DNA of 64,000 nucleotides from Budorcas taxicolor. Its lineage: Eukaryota > Chordata > Mammalia > Artiodactyla > Bovidae. The position numbers and the translations under genes were made by a program. Below the pieces are notes generated by a model, which was given only the letters and a program-made list of their open reading frames with translations, made no database searches and was not told where the DNA came from. The number at the start of each line of letters is the position of its first letter. Positions within the stretch are counted from its first letter, which is position 1. The DNA lies in NCBI RefSeq assembly GCF_023091745.1, contig NC_068920.1, forward strand, positions 151,681,622 through 151,745,621. Reading direction: 5' to 3'. Shown piece by piece: positions 12,238 through 23,203 of the stretch.

Positions 12238-12398
12238 TGTGGCTAGAATAAGCAGCAGCCTCGGCATCACCTGGCAGCTTGTTAGAAATGTGGAGCGTCA
12301 CGTCCACTCAGCTCTAACCAAGCAGGATGCCCAGGGTGGGGCCCAGGAATTTGTCTGCAGGTGATCCGGAAACCCAGCTAGTCCCCAGGTTTCTGGCT
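12238..12398. mobile_element. MER5-like hAT-Charlie DNA transposon fossil
   Basis: ggcatcacctggcagcttgt, agaaatgtgga, then ggtggggcccaggaatttgt and gcaggtgatccggaaaccc: the order of landmarks in MER5A/B. Non-autonomous, no coding capacity. Confidence 0.7.
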
Positions 12399-13704
12399 GG
12401 TACAGATCAGACAGTTGATTGAAAAATGGAGAGGAGGGGTTGGAAGGAGGGGGCATTGGTGCTCGGTTCTAGAAGCACTGAGTTTGAAGAACCTGCCAAA
12501 GCCAGCTCAGTAACATTGTTATAGAGAGAGAGCCTGGGCAGAGCCCAATTTGGGAGCTGCCAGCGTGCAGGCAAGAGCCAGCAGGTCTGCTGTGCACCAA
12601 GGGAAGGGAGCGCTGAGTGACAGCGGGGAGTCCTGAAGGGGCATGTGAATGGGCACAGCCCTGAAACCTGAGGGGCAGAGCCAAGAGGCAGGACAGCCAG
12701 GCACCAAAGCTGTGGGGAATGCTGGAGAAGCCACATCTGAATTTTCAGCTCAGCACCACCCACTGACACCCCTGTGACTGCCTCTGGCCCCACGTGCCCC
12801 TGGAAGAGGGAAGGTCATGTTCCCCTGGCAAGGGTGCTGCTGTCTCAGAATCCCATGGAGTGGGGCAAATGGAATGGTGGCAATAGACAGACAGGGGTCC
12901 GATTCTAAGCAACTCCTTGGGTTTGCCTCAGCGTCCCCCCCACCACCACCACTAACCCTCCCCATTAGATGAAAAGGTAGGAGCTGTGTCTCCCTGACTC
13001 TGCATTGCCTGCCAGCTCCGGGGGCTCATGGCACCCTCGTGTCCAGCCACAGACTCTGGGCGAAGAACCCCCGGATGGGCGCAGCTGGTGTATCCAGAGT
13101 ATGTGATGAGGCTCCAGAGACCAGAGCCAGAGGGGAGAGCACAGCCTTGGATGGAGGGAGGGGTGCCCTGGGGCCAACAGGTGTGCCGAGTCCCAAGCTC
13201 TACCAGGCTCCCATCGGAACAGCTGAGTGCTCAAGTCCCAAGGAAGCCGCCTCCTCTCTCTCAGCCAAGATGGGAGGCCCTGGAACCAGCAAGGGGCCGA
13301 TGCATGAGAAAAAGAGAAAACCGTCAGGGGCCTCTGCCTATTTCCTGTTCTCCCTCCTAGAGGCAGATCCCCCCTTCTTAAAGGGCCAGTCCCCACCAGT
13401 CCCAGGCTGCTCGTCCCGTGTGCTCCCCTCGCTGGCTGACAGCACGGTCTTCCAAGTGACATGGACAGGGACGTAAACAAGTCACTCTTCTCAGCTTTCC
13501 TCTCCCCCATGCCCTGCTAACCCAGCCTCTCTCCCAAAGGTGGTCACACCATTTACAGCATCCATGCCCGACTGCCTCTGCTCGAAGACTTCCAGTGATG
13601 AGAAGGCTTCACCACCAACCCGAGTAGTCTGGTCCGTCTCTGGACTGTTCTGATTGATTCTAAGACACATCTTTTCAGTAGAAGTGAGTCCTCGTTCCCA
13701 GAAT
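12399..13704. other. Unique sequence, no gene recognised
   Basis: Opposed frames on both strands over 12,965-13,510 (181 codons minus, 145 and 110 codons plus) overlap in GC-rich DNA and carry no recognisable domain. No splice-flanked exon was found. I treat these as fortuitous. Confidence 0.45.
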
Positions 13705-14060
13705 CTTATTATTAGTAATTAAAACTGCCTTTCATTTACACATACTATCTCATTGAATCCTATTTTCATAAGTGTTAGTTGCTCAATCGTGTCCTACTCT
13801 TTGCAGCCCCGTGGACTGTAGCCTGCCAGGCTCCTCTGTCATGGGATTCTCCAGGCAAGAATACTAGAGTGGGTTGCCATGCCCTTCTCCAGGGGATCTT
13901 CCTGACCTGGGATCAAACCAGGGTCTTCCACATGGCAGGCAACTGTCTGAGCCACCAGGGAAGCCCCGCAATCAGTAAAGAGCCCTCTGTTTCCCAGACA
14001 GGGAATCCAAAGCTCAGAGTCAAGTAATATGGCAAGATCGTAGAATCAGTAAGTTCCACC
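13705..14060 (-). mobile_element. MIR remnant, split by a Bov-tA (tentative)
   Basis: The left part has tactatctcattgaatcctat and the right part has cagggaatccaaagctcaga gtcaagtaatatggcaag. Joined across the SINE, they follow the order of a minus-strand MIR. Highly diverged. Confidence 0.45.
13773..13967 (-). mobile_element. Bov-tA SINE
   Basis: Reverse Bov-tA with the complete body and a slightly deleted tRNA head, ending gagccaccagggaagcccc. It is nested within older MIR-like sequence. Confidence 0.92.
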
Positions 14061-15169
14061 TGCCTCGCCACTCAACCTAACAGCTCCTCACAGACAGGGC
14101 CCCTGACTCTTCCCTCTGCAAGCCGAACATCATCTCCCCTGGCACACTTCAGGAAAGCCATGCCCACTAGCATTTACAGCATCATCAGCAAATGCTTGAA
14201 AGGCAAGTACTTAGTCCTGAGACTGTTGGGGCTGGGCTGGGCACAGACTAAACGGCATCCACTCCCTGCACTTGTTAAGTGCAAGTCTGGCGGGAGGGAC
14301 ACGTGTGCCCACAAACGCCCAATGCTCTCTGCAGACCTCAGCTCCTGCCGCTGTGTTAACCAGGCAGGGGCTAGCACAGGGCCAGAGCTGCAGAGGTGTC
14401 CCGGGGGTAAGTCACTGCTCCACCTGCCCCATCTCCTGGTCTCCTGTTCTATTTTACCACCCTCCTATTTTTACCACCTGGTCTCTACCTTTTCACAGCC
14501 ACCCACCCTCCCAACCTGGTGTGGGTAGTTTCCCAGAGCCTGTAAGATCAAGATGCTTTCCCTACCACAGTTCTGATCTGCACGTGTTGTGAACAAGTAA
14601 CAGGTCATCATTTTCATGCCCCGTTCACTCTCAAAGGTGTGCAGGTTTGGAGGATAAATCACAGGGTCGTTTTACGTAAAAACAGCTCAATAAAAGAAAA
14701 AGGGTTCAATGAAGTCCCCTCGGACCCTTTAGGATCCAAGGCTTGTGTTGACTATCAACCCGTGCCTTAGGTTAGCCTCTCCAGCAGCCAAACTCTTTCC
14801 TGTAGCTATTTTTGCAATCCAGGAGGTGGCACAAGCCCAGTCTCTCCCCAACCCCACCCTACCCCCCTCTAGCCTGGGGCTAGAATCATCTCAGCTTGCC
14901 ATGCTTCGCCTATGTAGGCCAGGAAGTATTAAGAGTCTAAGAATTTACCAGAAAATCCTAAGGTTGCTTTGTCTTGGGCTTGCCCCACACACACTAGATT
15001 TTTTTTCTTACAGTAAGTTGACTTGAGCGTAAAAACCTGTCCAAGAATTAATCTGTAGTGACGAGGTTCCAGGAACCCTAGTGAGAAGTTAAACAACTAC
15101 AAAATCAAGAAAATCTCTTAACGGAGCCCATAGCAGAGATGACTTTTTTTCTGCCTGTTCTTGGAATGA
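14061..15169. other. Unique sequence, no gene recognised
   Basis: No named repeat or exon. Frames at 14,160-14,592 lack recognisable motifs. T- and A-rich stretches near 15,000-15,150 hold nothing identifiable. Confidence 0.45.
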
Positions 15170-15395
15170 GCCAGGCCTGAGCTTAAATTCCAGCTGCCCC
15201 TCACCCCCCAACTTTCTTGCTGTGTGGCCCTGAATAAGTCACATCACTTTCTGAGCCTCAATTTGCTCGTCTATAAAAATAGGGATAATAATTTACTACT
15301 CCTTAAGTCGTTAAAAGGTGAAGAATAACATCTGTAAAGTTCCTGGTACCTCGTAGTACTTAGAAAAAGGCAACGTGTATTATTATTAATATCAT
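15170..15395 (+). mobile_element. MIR SINE
   Basis: Direct MIR with gctgtgtggccctgaataag, tctgagcctcaatttgctcg, aatagggataataatttact and gttcctggtacctcgtagta. It reaches close to the 3' end. Confidence 0.85.
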
Positions 15396-15902
15396 GAACA
15401 GACAAGCACTGTTCCTATCTCATCATAGTAGCAGGAGGCAGTATAACATAGTGGTTAGAGCCTGCACTTGAATGAGCCTGGTCTGAGCATTGACTAAATA
15501 TGTCACCCTGGGCAAGTCATTTGACCTCCTGGGACTTGGTTTCTCTCCTCTGTAAATGAGAATGTCTCTCTTTTTGTTGTTGCTGTTTAGTTGCTAACTT
15601 GTGTCCAACTCGTAGTGACTCCATGGACTGCAACACACCAGGCTTCCCTGTCCTTCACTATCTCCCAGAGTTTGCTCAAATTCATGTTCATTGACTTGGT
15701 GACGCTATCTAACCATCTTATTCTCTGCTGGCCTCTTCTTTTGCCTTCAGTCTTTCCCAGCATCAGGGTCTTTTCCAATGAGTCGGCTCTTTGCATCAGG
15801 TGGCCAAAGTACTGGAGCTACAGCTTCAGCATCAGTCTTTCCAGGGAATACTCAGGATTGATTTCCTTTAGGATTGACTGATTTATCTCCTTGCAATCCA
15901 AG

Positions 15903-16401
15903 TGTCAACTACAAATTGGCACTTATCAAGAGCACTGCCAACCACTGAGCAACAAAGGCGTTTGCCATCTGCCTCTAGGGAAATGGAACCCCATGCAGCT
16001 ATAGCTGTTGACCTGCAACAGCCCCTGAGGGGGTTCAGGGTGGAGTGAGGCACCCTCTGCTCCAGGGAATCTGGTGGGATAGGTCTCTAGGTAACTGTAC
16101 GTTTTTATGAACAGATTTTATGATCTCAATCCTTGCATCTCCTCATATCTAGAGAAGCATTAAATCCCTTCATGGTGACATCAGATCCTCATGACTAGCA
16201 AAAAACCTTTTGTAAAATGAGTGCTTAATGGTATTGAACTCCGCCTTCACCAAAACCTTACCTATTGACCTTCCCCCACTGCCGCTTTGGAGCAGTCTCT
16301 CAGGACTATCTGAGGTGCTGCTCCCCGAGCTGCAGTCCTCATTTTGCCCCAAATAAAACTTAACTTGCAGCTTTCAAGTTGTGCATCTTTTTTAGTCGAC
16401 A
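15903..16401 (+). mobile_element. Solo endogenous-retrovirus LTR, 499 bp
   Basis: Starts TGTCAACTAC and ends GTCGACA (TG...CA), with 4-bp duplication CAAG at 15,899-15,902 and 16,402-16,405. The BovB reading resumes exactly across it (ccttgcaatccaag / caagggactctc). A polyadenylation signal (ccaaataaaacttaac, about 16,349) lies near the right end, giving plus orientation. A 4-bp duplication is typical of gammaretrovirus-like (class I) elements. No internal genes remain. A second copy of this family is at 59,270-60,286. Confidence 0.9.
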
Positions 16402-17332
16402 CAAGGGACTCTCAAGAGTTTTCAGCACCACCGTTCGAAAGCATCAGTTCTTCAGAGCTCAGCCAGCCTTCTTTATGTGAAAGCCTTCCAACTTTCACAT
16501 CCATACATGACTACTGGAAAAACGTAGTTTTGACTATATGGACCTTTGCTGGCAAAGTGATATCTCTTCTTTTTAATGCGCCATCTAGGTTTGTCATAAC
16601 TTTCCTTTCAAGGACCAAGCATCTTTTAATTTCGTGGCTGTGGTCACTGTCCGCAGTGATTTTGGAGCCCAAGAAAATAAAATCTGTCACTGTTTCCACT
16701 CTTTCCTCTTCTATTTGCCATGAAGTGACATGAGGATGCCATGATCTTAGTTTTTTGAATGTCGAGTTTTAAGCCAGCTTTGTCACCCTTTCACCCTCAT
16801 ATAGAGGCTCTTTCTTTGGTATTGCCTTTCTTTGGGATTGGAATGAAAACTGACCTTTTCCAGTCCTGTGGCCACTGCTGAGTGTTCCATATTTGCTGGC
16901 ATGTTGAGAGCAGCACTTTCACAGCATCATCTTTTAGGAGTGGAAATAGCTCAACTGGAATTCCATCATCTCCATTAGCTTTGTTTGTCATGATGCTTCC
17001 TAAGCCCCACATGACTTTGAATTCCAGGATGTCTGGCTCTAGGTTGGTGATCACACCATTGTGATTATCTGGGTCATGAAGATCTTTTTTGTATAGTTCT
17101 TAGAAGTTAAAGTTCATAGAAGTTAAAAAAGCAGGGTAACAATATACAGCCTTGACATACTCCTTTCCCAATTTTGAACCAGTCCGTTGTTCCATGTTCA
17201 GTTCTAACTGTTGCTTCTTGACTTTTATACAAGTTTCTCAGGAGACAGGTATGGTGGTCTGGTATTCCCATCTCTTTAAGAATTTTTCAGTTTGTTGTGA
17301 TCCACACAGTCAAAGGCTTTAGCGTAGTTAAT

Positions 17333-17610
17333 GGAGAAGGCAATGGCACCCCACTCCAGTACTCTTGCCTGGAAAATCCCATGGACGCAGGAGCCTGGTA
17401 GGCTGCAGTCCATGGGGTCGCCAAGAGTCGGACACAACTGAGTGACTTCACTTTCACTTTTCCCTTTCATACATTGGAGAAGGAAATGGCAACCCACTCC
17501 AGTGTTCTTGCTTCGAGAATCCCAGGGACGGGGGAGCCTGGTAGGCTGCCATCTATGGGGTCGCACAGAGTCGGACACGACTGAAGTGACTTAGCAGCAA
17601 CAGCAGCAGC
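17333..17610 (+). mobile_element. BOV-A2 SINE, full-length dimer, nested in BovB
   Basis: Starts ggagaaggcaatggcacccc, second monomer from about 17,475, ends in agcagcaacagcagcagc. Both monomers are well preserved, so it is young. The host BovB resumes at about 17,611. Confidence 0.93.
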
Positions 17611-18205
17611 AATGAAGCAGGAGTGGATGTTTGTTTTTTCTATGATCCAGTGAATGTTGGCAATTTGATCTCCAGTTCCTCTGCCTTTTCTAAATCCTGC
17701 TTGTTCTTGGTTCATGTATTGTTGAGGCCTGGCTTGAAGGACTTTGAGCTTTTACCTTGCTAGCATGTGAAATAAGCGCAACTGTATGGTAGTCTGAACA
17801 TTCTTTGGCATTGACTTTCTTTTGACATTTTCAGTCCTGTGGCCAATGCCGAGTTTTTCAAATTTGCAGGCATATGGAGTGCAGCAATTTAACAGCATCA
17901 TCTTTTAGGATTTTAAATAGCTCAGCTGGAATTCCATTACCTCCACTAGCTTTGTTCATAGTAATGCTTCCTTACTTGACTTCACAATCCTGGATGTCTG
18001 GCTCTAGGTGAGTGACCACACCATTGTGGTTATCCTGGTCATTAAGACCTTTCTTGTACAGTTCTTCTGTGTATTCTTGCCACCACTTCTTAATCTCTTC
18101 TGCTTCTGTTAGGTCCTTACCATTTCTGTCCTTTATCGTGCCCATCCTTTCATGAAATTGTCTCTCTCTTAGACCATAATAAATGAGATAGTGTACATCA
18201 CATCA

Positions 18206-18328
18206 CCGACTCAATGGACATGAGTCTGAGCAAACTCTGGGAGACAGTGAAGGACAGGGAAGCCTGGTGGGCTACAGTCCATAGAGTCGCAAAGAGTTGG
18301 ACACAACTGAGCGACTAACACACAACAC
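18206..18328 (+). mobile_element. BovB 3'-terminal fragment
   Basis: About 120 bp of BovB 3' end in direct orientation: catcaccgactcaatggaca, gggagacagtgaaggacagg, gttggacacaactgagcgac. It is inverted relative to the BovB on its left, so the two 3' ends form an inverted repeat around the 15.6-18.2 kb block. Confidence 0.85.
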
Positions 18329-18430
18329 TGGCACCTACCAAGTGCCAGGCACTGTCCAGGCTACAAGATTGACAAGGATTAGCCAATAAGGCCTCTCTCT
18401 CATAGAGCTCAGTGTAGTGGGAAGTCGAAG
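18329..18430 (+). repeat. Ancient unassigned mammalian repeat (fragment)
   Basis: Shows tgccaggcactgtccaggct then catagagctcagtgtagtg, the opening pattern of an old repeat also seen at 22,140, 31,040, 45,805 and 57,620 in this window. I cannot assign a family name with confidence. Confidence 0.35.
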
Positions 18431-18624
18431 TCTCCTGCAGCCACATACATCCTGCAACCAAGGTGAGTGTCCCATGGCAGCAATGAGTCACTCCCTTCCT
18501 CTGGGCTCCATGCACATTGGGAGGATTCAGAGAGGAGTCTTACCTGCCTCCTCGTCCATGCGGCTACAGGAAGACCCTCACCACCCAGCACCACTCTCCT
18601 CTCAAGTCTGGTCTGAGGCTTCTG

Positions 18625-18745
18625 AGCCACTTCAATTTACAGATGAGAAAACTGAGGCACCAAGGCAGGGAAATAACTTATCAGGGCCCACTCAGCAACG
18701 AAATGGGAAAGCTGCAGCTGGTACTCAGGTATCTGGCATCTCTCC
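18625..18745 (-). mobile_element. MIR SINE
   Basis: Reverse MIR core: caatttacagatgagaaaac tgaggcaccaaggcaggg, then ggtactcaggtatctgg. Partial copy. Confidence 0.65.
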
Positions 18746-18968
18746 AGGAGGAGACGCCTCTTAACCATAGCACAGGAAATCAAGCACTCAGGGAAGGGGC
18801 TGAGGGCTTCAGTCGACGGTCTTCTTCTAGAGTTTCCTTATTTATGTCCAAGAAAAACCCCAAATCCTCTTCCAGGGATAGCCACATCTCTGTCCTTCCC
18901 TCCCCCTTCTACCCGCACTGCTCTTGAACGATTTTGGATGCCACGAAGGGACATAGAAATGTCACTGG

Positions 18969-19141
18969 CAGGACTTCCCTGGTGGTCCAGTGGTTAAGAA
19001 CGTGCCTTGCAATGCAGGGGACACAAGTTCGATCCCTGGTTGGGGAACTAAGATCCCACGTGCCGCAACTACTGTCCCACATGACACGTCGGTCGAACTA
19101 AGACCTGACGCAGCCAAAAAACAAATAAACAAACAAATAAA
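18969..19141 (+). mobile_element. CHR-type tRNA-Glu SINE
   Basis: gacttccctggtggtccagtg head, aagttcgatccctggttggg B-box region, and cctgacgcagccaaaaaac tail. Flanking repeats AGAAATGTCACTGG (18,955-18,968) and AGAAATGCCACTGG (19,142-19,155) differ at one base. Confidence 0.93.
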
Positions 19142-19155
19142 AGAAATGCCACTGG

Positions 19156-19689
19156 AAAAAGGTAAGCATCGGGGATGCACTGGAGATAAGTGAGGCAGTC
19201 AATTCAGAAAGAACATCCCTCTCATACACATCAAATAGCTCAGAAATGGAGCAAAAACACCTGAATGTACACTCCACTTACAGAACACATGTAGTTCCGA
19301 GATGAAGAACGTGGTTTGCAAACCCTGGTTCAACACTTGCTGCCTCTGCCTTCCCTACACATTGAGCACCTGGAACTCCCAGCAGGCATCACCTGCCTCT
19401 TCATGGCTGCTCTTTTTCATGAGGAGCTGCTTTTTTTCCCACCCTAGAGAGGCTGGCAGTTGCCTGTGCCCCTTTGTTCCTCTGCTTCACACTTGAGCCT
19501 GAGACGCGCCTTGGGGTTTTTCCTCTCTGGTTGTGGTTTCCTAGCACTCACAAAGGAGAGCTGACAGCCTGCTCTATCTGTACCACCAGCCTGGTTATCT
19601 CAGCTTGGAGAGTTGATTTAGCACCCTAGGTAAAGAAAGGAGTAACGTGCCTAGGGTACTCACTAATTCTGTTCTACAAAATATTTCCT
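19156..19689. other. Unique sequence, no gene recognised
   Basis: No named repeat or exon. The plus frame at 19,302-19,496 has no recognisable motif. Confidence 0.45.
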
Positions 19690-20162
19690 ACTACTCTCCA
19701 TCTTCATGGTAGGCTTTCATTTCCTGGTCCCCTTGTGGCTGAGTAGGGCCACGTGACTAGTCTGAGCAGTAAGATGCGAGCTGGCCCAAGCATTTATTGC
19801 CAGTGGAAGACCCTCAAGGGCTCTCTTTCTGTGTGCCATGAAGTACATTCAAGGAGGGAACTGCTCCATCAGCCTGGTTCCTTGAATGAAGAGCACAGCC
19901 CCTGGCTGACTCAAGATGCTCACAATAACTAGAGTAAGAAAGAAAGCTTTAGGGAATTCCCTGGCAGTCCAGAAGTTAGGACTCCATGCTCTCACTGCTG
20001 AGGGCCCGGGTTCAATCTCTAGTTTGGGGAACTAAGATCCCACAAACTGAGAGGTCTAGCCAAAAAAAAAAAAAAAACAAACCCTACCTTTACGGATTTA
20101 GTCCCTAAGATTCAGGGGTTGTTTGTTACTGCAGCATAACATACTCCATCCTGACTGATACA
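19690..20162 (+). mobile_element. Ancient MLT1-like LTR (MaLR), split by a CHR SINE
   Basis: Left part with gggccacgtgactagtctga; right part with caggggttgtttgttactgc agcataacatactccatcct gactgatac. This is the 3' pattern of old MaLR LTRs. The CHR SINE at 19,952-20,078 interrupts it. No internal genes. The subfamily is not determined. Confidence 0.6.
19952..20078 (+). mobile_element. CHR-type SINE
   Basis: gggaattccctggcagtcca start, gggttcaatctctagtttgg B-box region, and a tctagcca plus poly-A tail. Nested in the older LTR-like sequence. Confidence 0.88.
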
Positions 20163-20754
20163 CTCCCCATCTCACACAGAGTAGGATATCTCCTACTCTT
20201 CCCTATAAAATCTTTATCCTCCTCATCAGTGAGAGCCTTACATGACCAAAGGAAAATGAAGCAGAGATAAGAGTGTTCCTCAGTGTCCTGTAGAAATTTT
20301 TTCCTCCTTAGGTCTCAAAGATGGGTGCAGATTCAGCTAGATTTGAAAGGAATGAGAAGGAAGTTCAGAGCATTATCTTCTATGGCTTCCCTTTGCTATG
20401 GAATAGGAAGCTAGGTCACTCCTATGAACGTGTCAGGCTTGCAGCGTGACAGCCACCCAGGTTAGGAGCAGATGCCTTGGGCACCAAGAGAGGACACTGG
20501 CCAGGAATGAGGACACAGGGTGCCAAGCAGCTCTGCAACCCTGCTGGGGTTGTAACCGAGCCAGCCACACCAGCCCAGGGACAATGGGAGGGATGGCAAC
20601 TTGCCTGATCCCTCGCCAGTTAGGAACAGACTGTTCCAGACCAGGGGTGGGGAGAGTTGGCTAGAAAGACAAGGAGGGGCATATGGTTCAAGGCAACAAA
20701 GATGTGTGATTTAACTGGCTGATCATGGGAGGGAAGGAGGTGACATCCACCGCA
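20163..20754. other. Unique sequence, no gene recognised
   Basis: No named repeat, exon or RNA gene visible. The frame at 20,446-20,664 has no recognisable domain. Confidence 0.45.
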
Positions 20755-20895
20755 TCCTTATGGATCCTACTGGTACTCCCATTTTACAGGGAGGGAAACT
20801 GAGGCTCAGGAAGGTGCTATCTCTTGCTCAAGCTCAGTCAGCTAGGGATCAGAACCAGAACTCATCCAGGTCTAGCTGACCCAAAAGCTTAGCCA
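20755..20895 (-). mobile_element. MIR SINE
   Basis: Reverse MIR: cccattttacagggagggaa, actgaggctcaggaaggtgc, agctagggatcagaaccaga in order. Confidence 0.8.
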
Positions 20896-21079
20896 CCGCC
20901 CAGTGCTCTTTCAGCCAGAAACCATTTCCTTCTCTCTGCGTCCACCTTGGCCCCTTCTCGGGCTTGTCTTCTGCACCTTTACTTCTACCTTTAATTACTT
21001 ATATAGAATTATAGATATCCCAGTCCAGAGTGTGAGGTACTGAAGAGTAGGAGTCTGTACTTTATATAATAATAAAACA

Positions 21080-21235
21080 ATAACAAAGCAGGAGCAGCAG
21101 CAAATGCTACTATTTATTGAATGCTGGGCTGGGTTCTTAGCACTTTATATTCATTATTCAATTCTTGCTAAGCTCTCTGAGAGGCAGGTACTGGAATCAC
21201 CCCCAATTACCGATGAGGAAGCATCTCAGTTTGGT
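21080..21235 (-). mobile_element. MIR SINE
   Basis: Reverse MIR 3' half: atgctactatttattgaatg, cttagcactttatattcatt, gctctctgagaggcaggtac, ccgatgaggaag. The gene-proximal 5' half is missing. Confidence 0.75.
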
Positions 21236-22139
21236 TGAACTGAAATTCAACCCCTAACATTAATATTTTAACAGATGCCAAAGGAGTCCATGAAAGAGCA
21301 CAATAATGGCTAACAACCCCTGCAGAGGCAGAAGCCAGGTTTCCAGAGGCTGGGTTCTGTCCCAGCTTATCCCTCAGAACCCAGAGTTCCTGGCTGGGAT
21401 GGGGTAAAGGACCAGAATACCATCTTCACACAACAGCGGGGAGTGAACAGAAGCTGCTATCCCATCCACACAGCGTAAATACATAAACATCACAACTCCT
21501 TTGATTTCAGTGCTGTGAGCCCGTGTATAACATTTCTCATAATAAGCAACGCACCTGTTTTCCCAATTAAAAAACACTATTTTAGCATCCAGCATGCTAA
21601 TTAGAAAAGCATCAGTTGTTGATCACAAATTAGGATAACAGGAGGGCTTGGAGCAACCACCTCTGGATAGCAGGCTGGCTGTCCCTCCCCACCCCCCGCC
21701 CCACCCCGACAGTCCCTATTAGTCTTGCTTTCTTAGCTTCTGAGCACTGGCTTGGTCCAAGTGGCAGTCACATAATATCTGCTGAAGTTTTATACTTTGT
21801 GAAACTTCATGAAACTCAATTTTACTTGCAGTGCCAGGCATCCAGGCATGCACACTGAATCACCAGCAAGGCGGAGCTCTCTGGATTTCAGAAAACCTGG
21901 GCTATCATGGGAGGCAGCAGCAAGGTAGAGGAGCCAATGCTCTCTGCTCAGGCCAGACAGCTAACTGCCCTCCCAGGCAGCTGGCCAGTGCCAAGCTGAG
22001 CCCAGGACACACCTGATGGGCTGTATGACCTTCCATAAATTGCAGACTTTATCTGGGCTGCAACTTTTTTTTTATCCTCTAAATATGGGGCTGTACTAGA
22101 TCTAAGTCCAGCCAATAAGCAATCACAAAGCATCCCCAT
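21236..22139. other. Unique sequence; candidate conserved non-coding block
   Basis: No exon recognised. About 21,455-21,660 is AT-rich and free of named repeats, with several homeodomain-type TAAT cores (ccaattaaaaaac, gctaattagaaaag, acaaattagga). A faint plus-strand MIR-like stretch lies at about 22,010-22,110. Conservation cannot be judged from one sequence. Confidence 0.35.
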
Positions 22140-22440
22140 CTATGCCTGGTACCGTGGGGCACGCAGAGATTATAAAAACTCCCTAAGGAGCTTACATTGT
22201 AGTCAGGGAGCCAGGCCTGGAAGCAAAAACATACGATAGGAAGAAAAAAATGTGAGTGGCTGAGTGAGAATGAAGCCCCCTGTTATGTTCTGGGGATGTC
22301 AGAGGAAGGAAGCCGTTGCAGCCAGGCTTCATAGAGGAAGGGGCTACGTTTGAACTGGGCCTCAGAGGGTGAGTAGGAGTGCGGTGGGTGGGGAAGGGCT
22401 TTCGGGTTGACAGGCTGAATATGCAAACACAGGCGCTACA
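22140..22440 (+). repeat. Ancient unassigned mammalian repeat
   Basis: ggagcttacattgtagtcag, ggcttcatagaggaaggggc, tttgaactgggcctcagagg gtgagtaggag. These landmarks recur in the same order near 35,700, 47,960 and 57,620. Family not assigned; purine-rich plus strand. Confidence 0.45.
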
Positions 22441-22479
22441 ATGGGAAGCCTCCCCTCGACAGAGCCCAGTGTGGACTGT

Positions 22480-22643
22480 GGAGCTGGGGTCCCTGTCCCG
22501 GTCTCACCACGCGCCTATGCTTTGCAGTCCAGAAGCAAGAGTCCTGGGAATCTGTATTTTTAACAAGCTCCCTAAGTGACGCTGCCATGCGTGCAGTAGG
22601 TGTTACAGGTTGAGAAAATGTATGAATGAATGAATGAATGAAT
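22480..22643. repeat. MER5-like fossil plus (GAAT)n microsatellite
   Basis: gaatctgtatttttaacaag ctccctaagtgacgctg resembles one end of MER5A (tentative). It is followed by five and a half ATGA units at 22,622-22,643. Confidence 0.45.
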
Positions 22644-23203
22644 TTTTAAAAATGAACTTGACCTCAAGCAAGTCCCTTCTTCTCGCAAGATGTCCACTCT
22701 TTGTTAAAATAAAAATGCTGGTTCGGTCTGGTGGTTTTTAAACTGAGTTCCAGAAAATAAAACAGAATCTCCCCTCCAAAGTCCCTCAGAGACAGAGAAG
22801 AGCTGGGGGAACTGAGAGAGCAGGACTCTGAGTCCCAACCACCTTTCTGTTGATCAGCTCTCCTTTTATCTCTTTGCTATTGTAGTAAAGCTTTCTTGGC
22901 GACAAAGAACTTTTAAAAACACTGAACTGGATGATCCCCAAGAATCCTCAAGGAGAAATTTAAAAATTTCTTGAGGGCAGACACTTATCTTTGGCGAGTA
23001 TTTCTGGGACAAGTACGAACAAAACATAAGGCTGTTTACCAGAAGCAAGTTATTTACTTTCTCATCATAGTTCAAAATCTTTTCCTGTGGCCCAGAAATC
23101 AATGAGTGGAGAGAAAGGAAATGTGGTATAACAACGCAAACTTGAGGAATAGTTAATAAAACAGAAAATTAAGTGAGAAAGTCAGGCACAAAATTGCACA
23201 TAG

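Larger units (their letters stand above)
15573..18168 (-). mobile_element. BovB LINE (RTE), rearranged and hosting two insertions
   Basis: Minus-strand BovB starting from its 3' end (ttgctgtttagttgctaact) and covering much of the reverse-transcriptase region. It is interrupted by a solo LTR (15,903-16,401) and a BOV-A2 (17,333-17,610). A BovB-derived block at 16,811-17,101 is a second version of the block at 17,812-18,066. It replaces the stretch that should encode the YADD active site, so this copy cannot encode a functional enzyme. Numerous stops and indels add to this. Confidence 0.9.
15428..18205 (+). mobile_element. MIR SINE split by a BovB insertion
   Basis: The 5' part at 15,428-15,572 (cagtataacatagtggttag, ccctgggcaagtcatttga, ctctgtaaatgagaatg) ends at the BovB. 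A matching MIR 3' motif (aataaatgagatagtgtac, near 18,178-18,197) follows the BovB. This brackets the intervening element as an insertion into the MIR. Confidence 0.6.
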
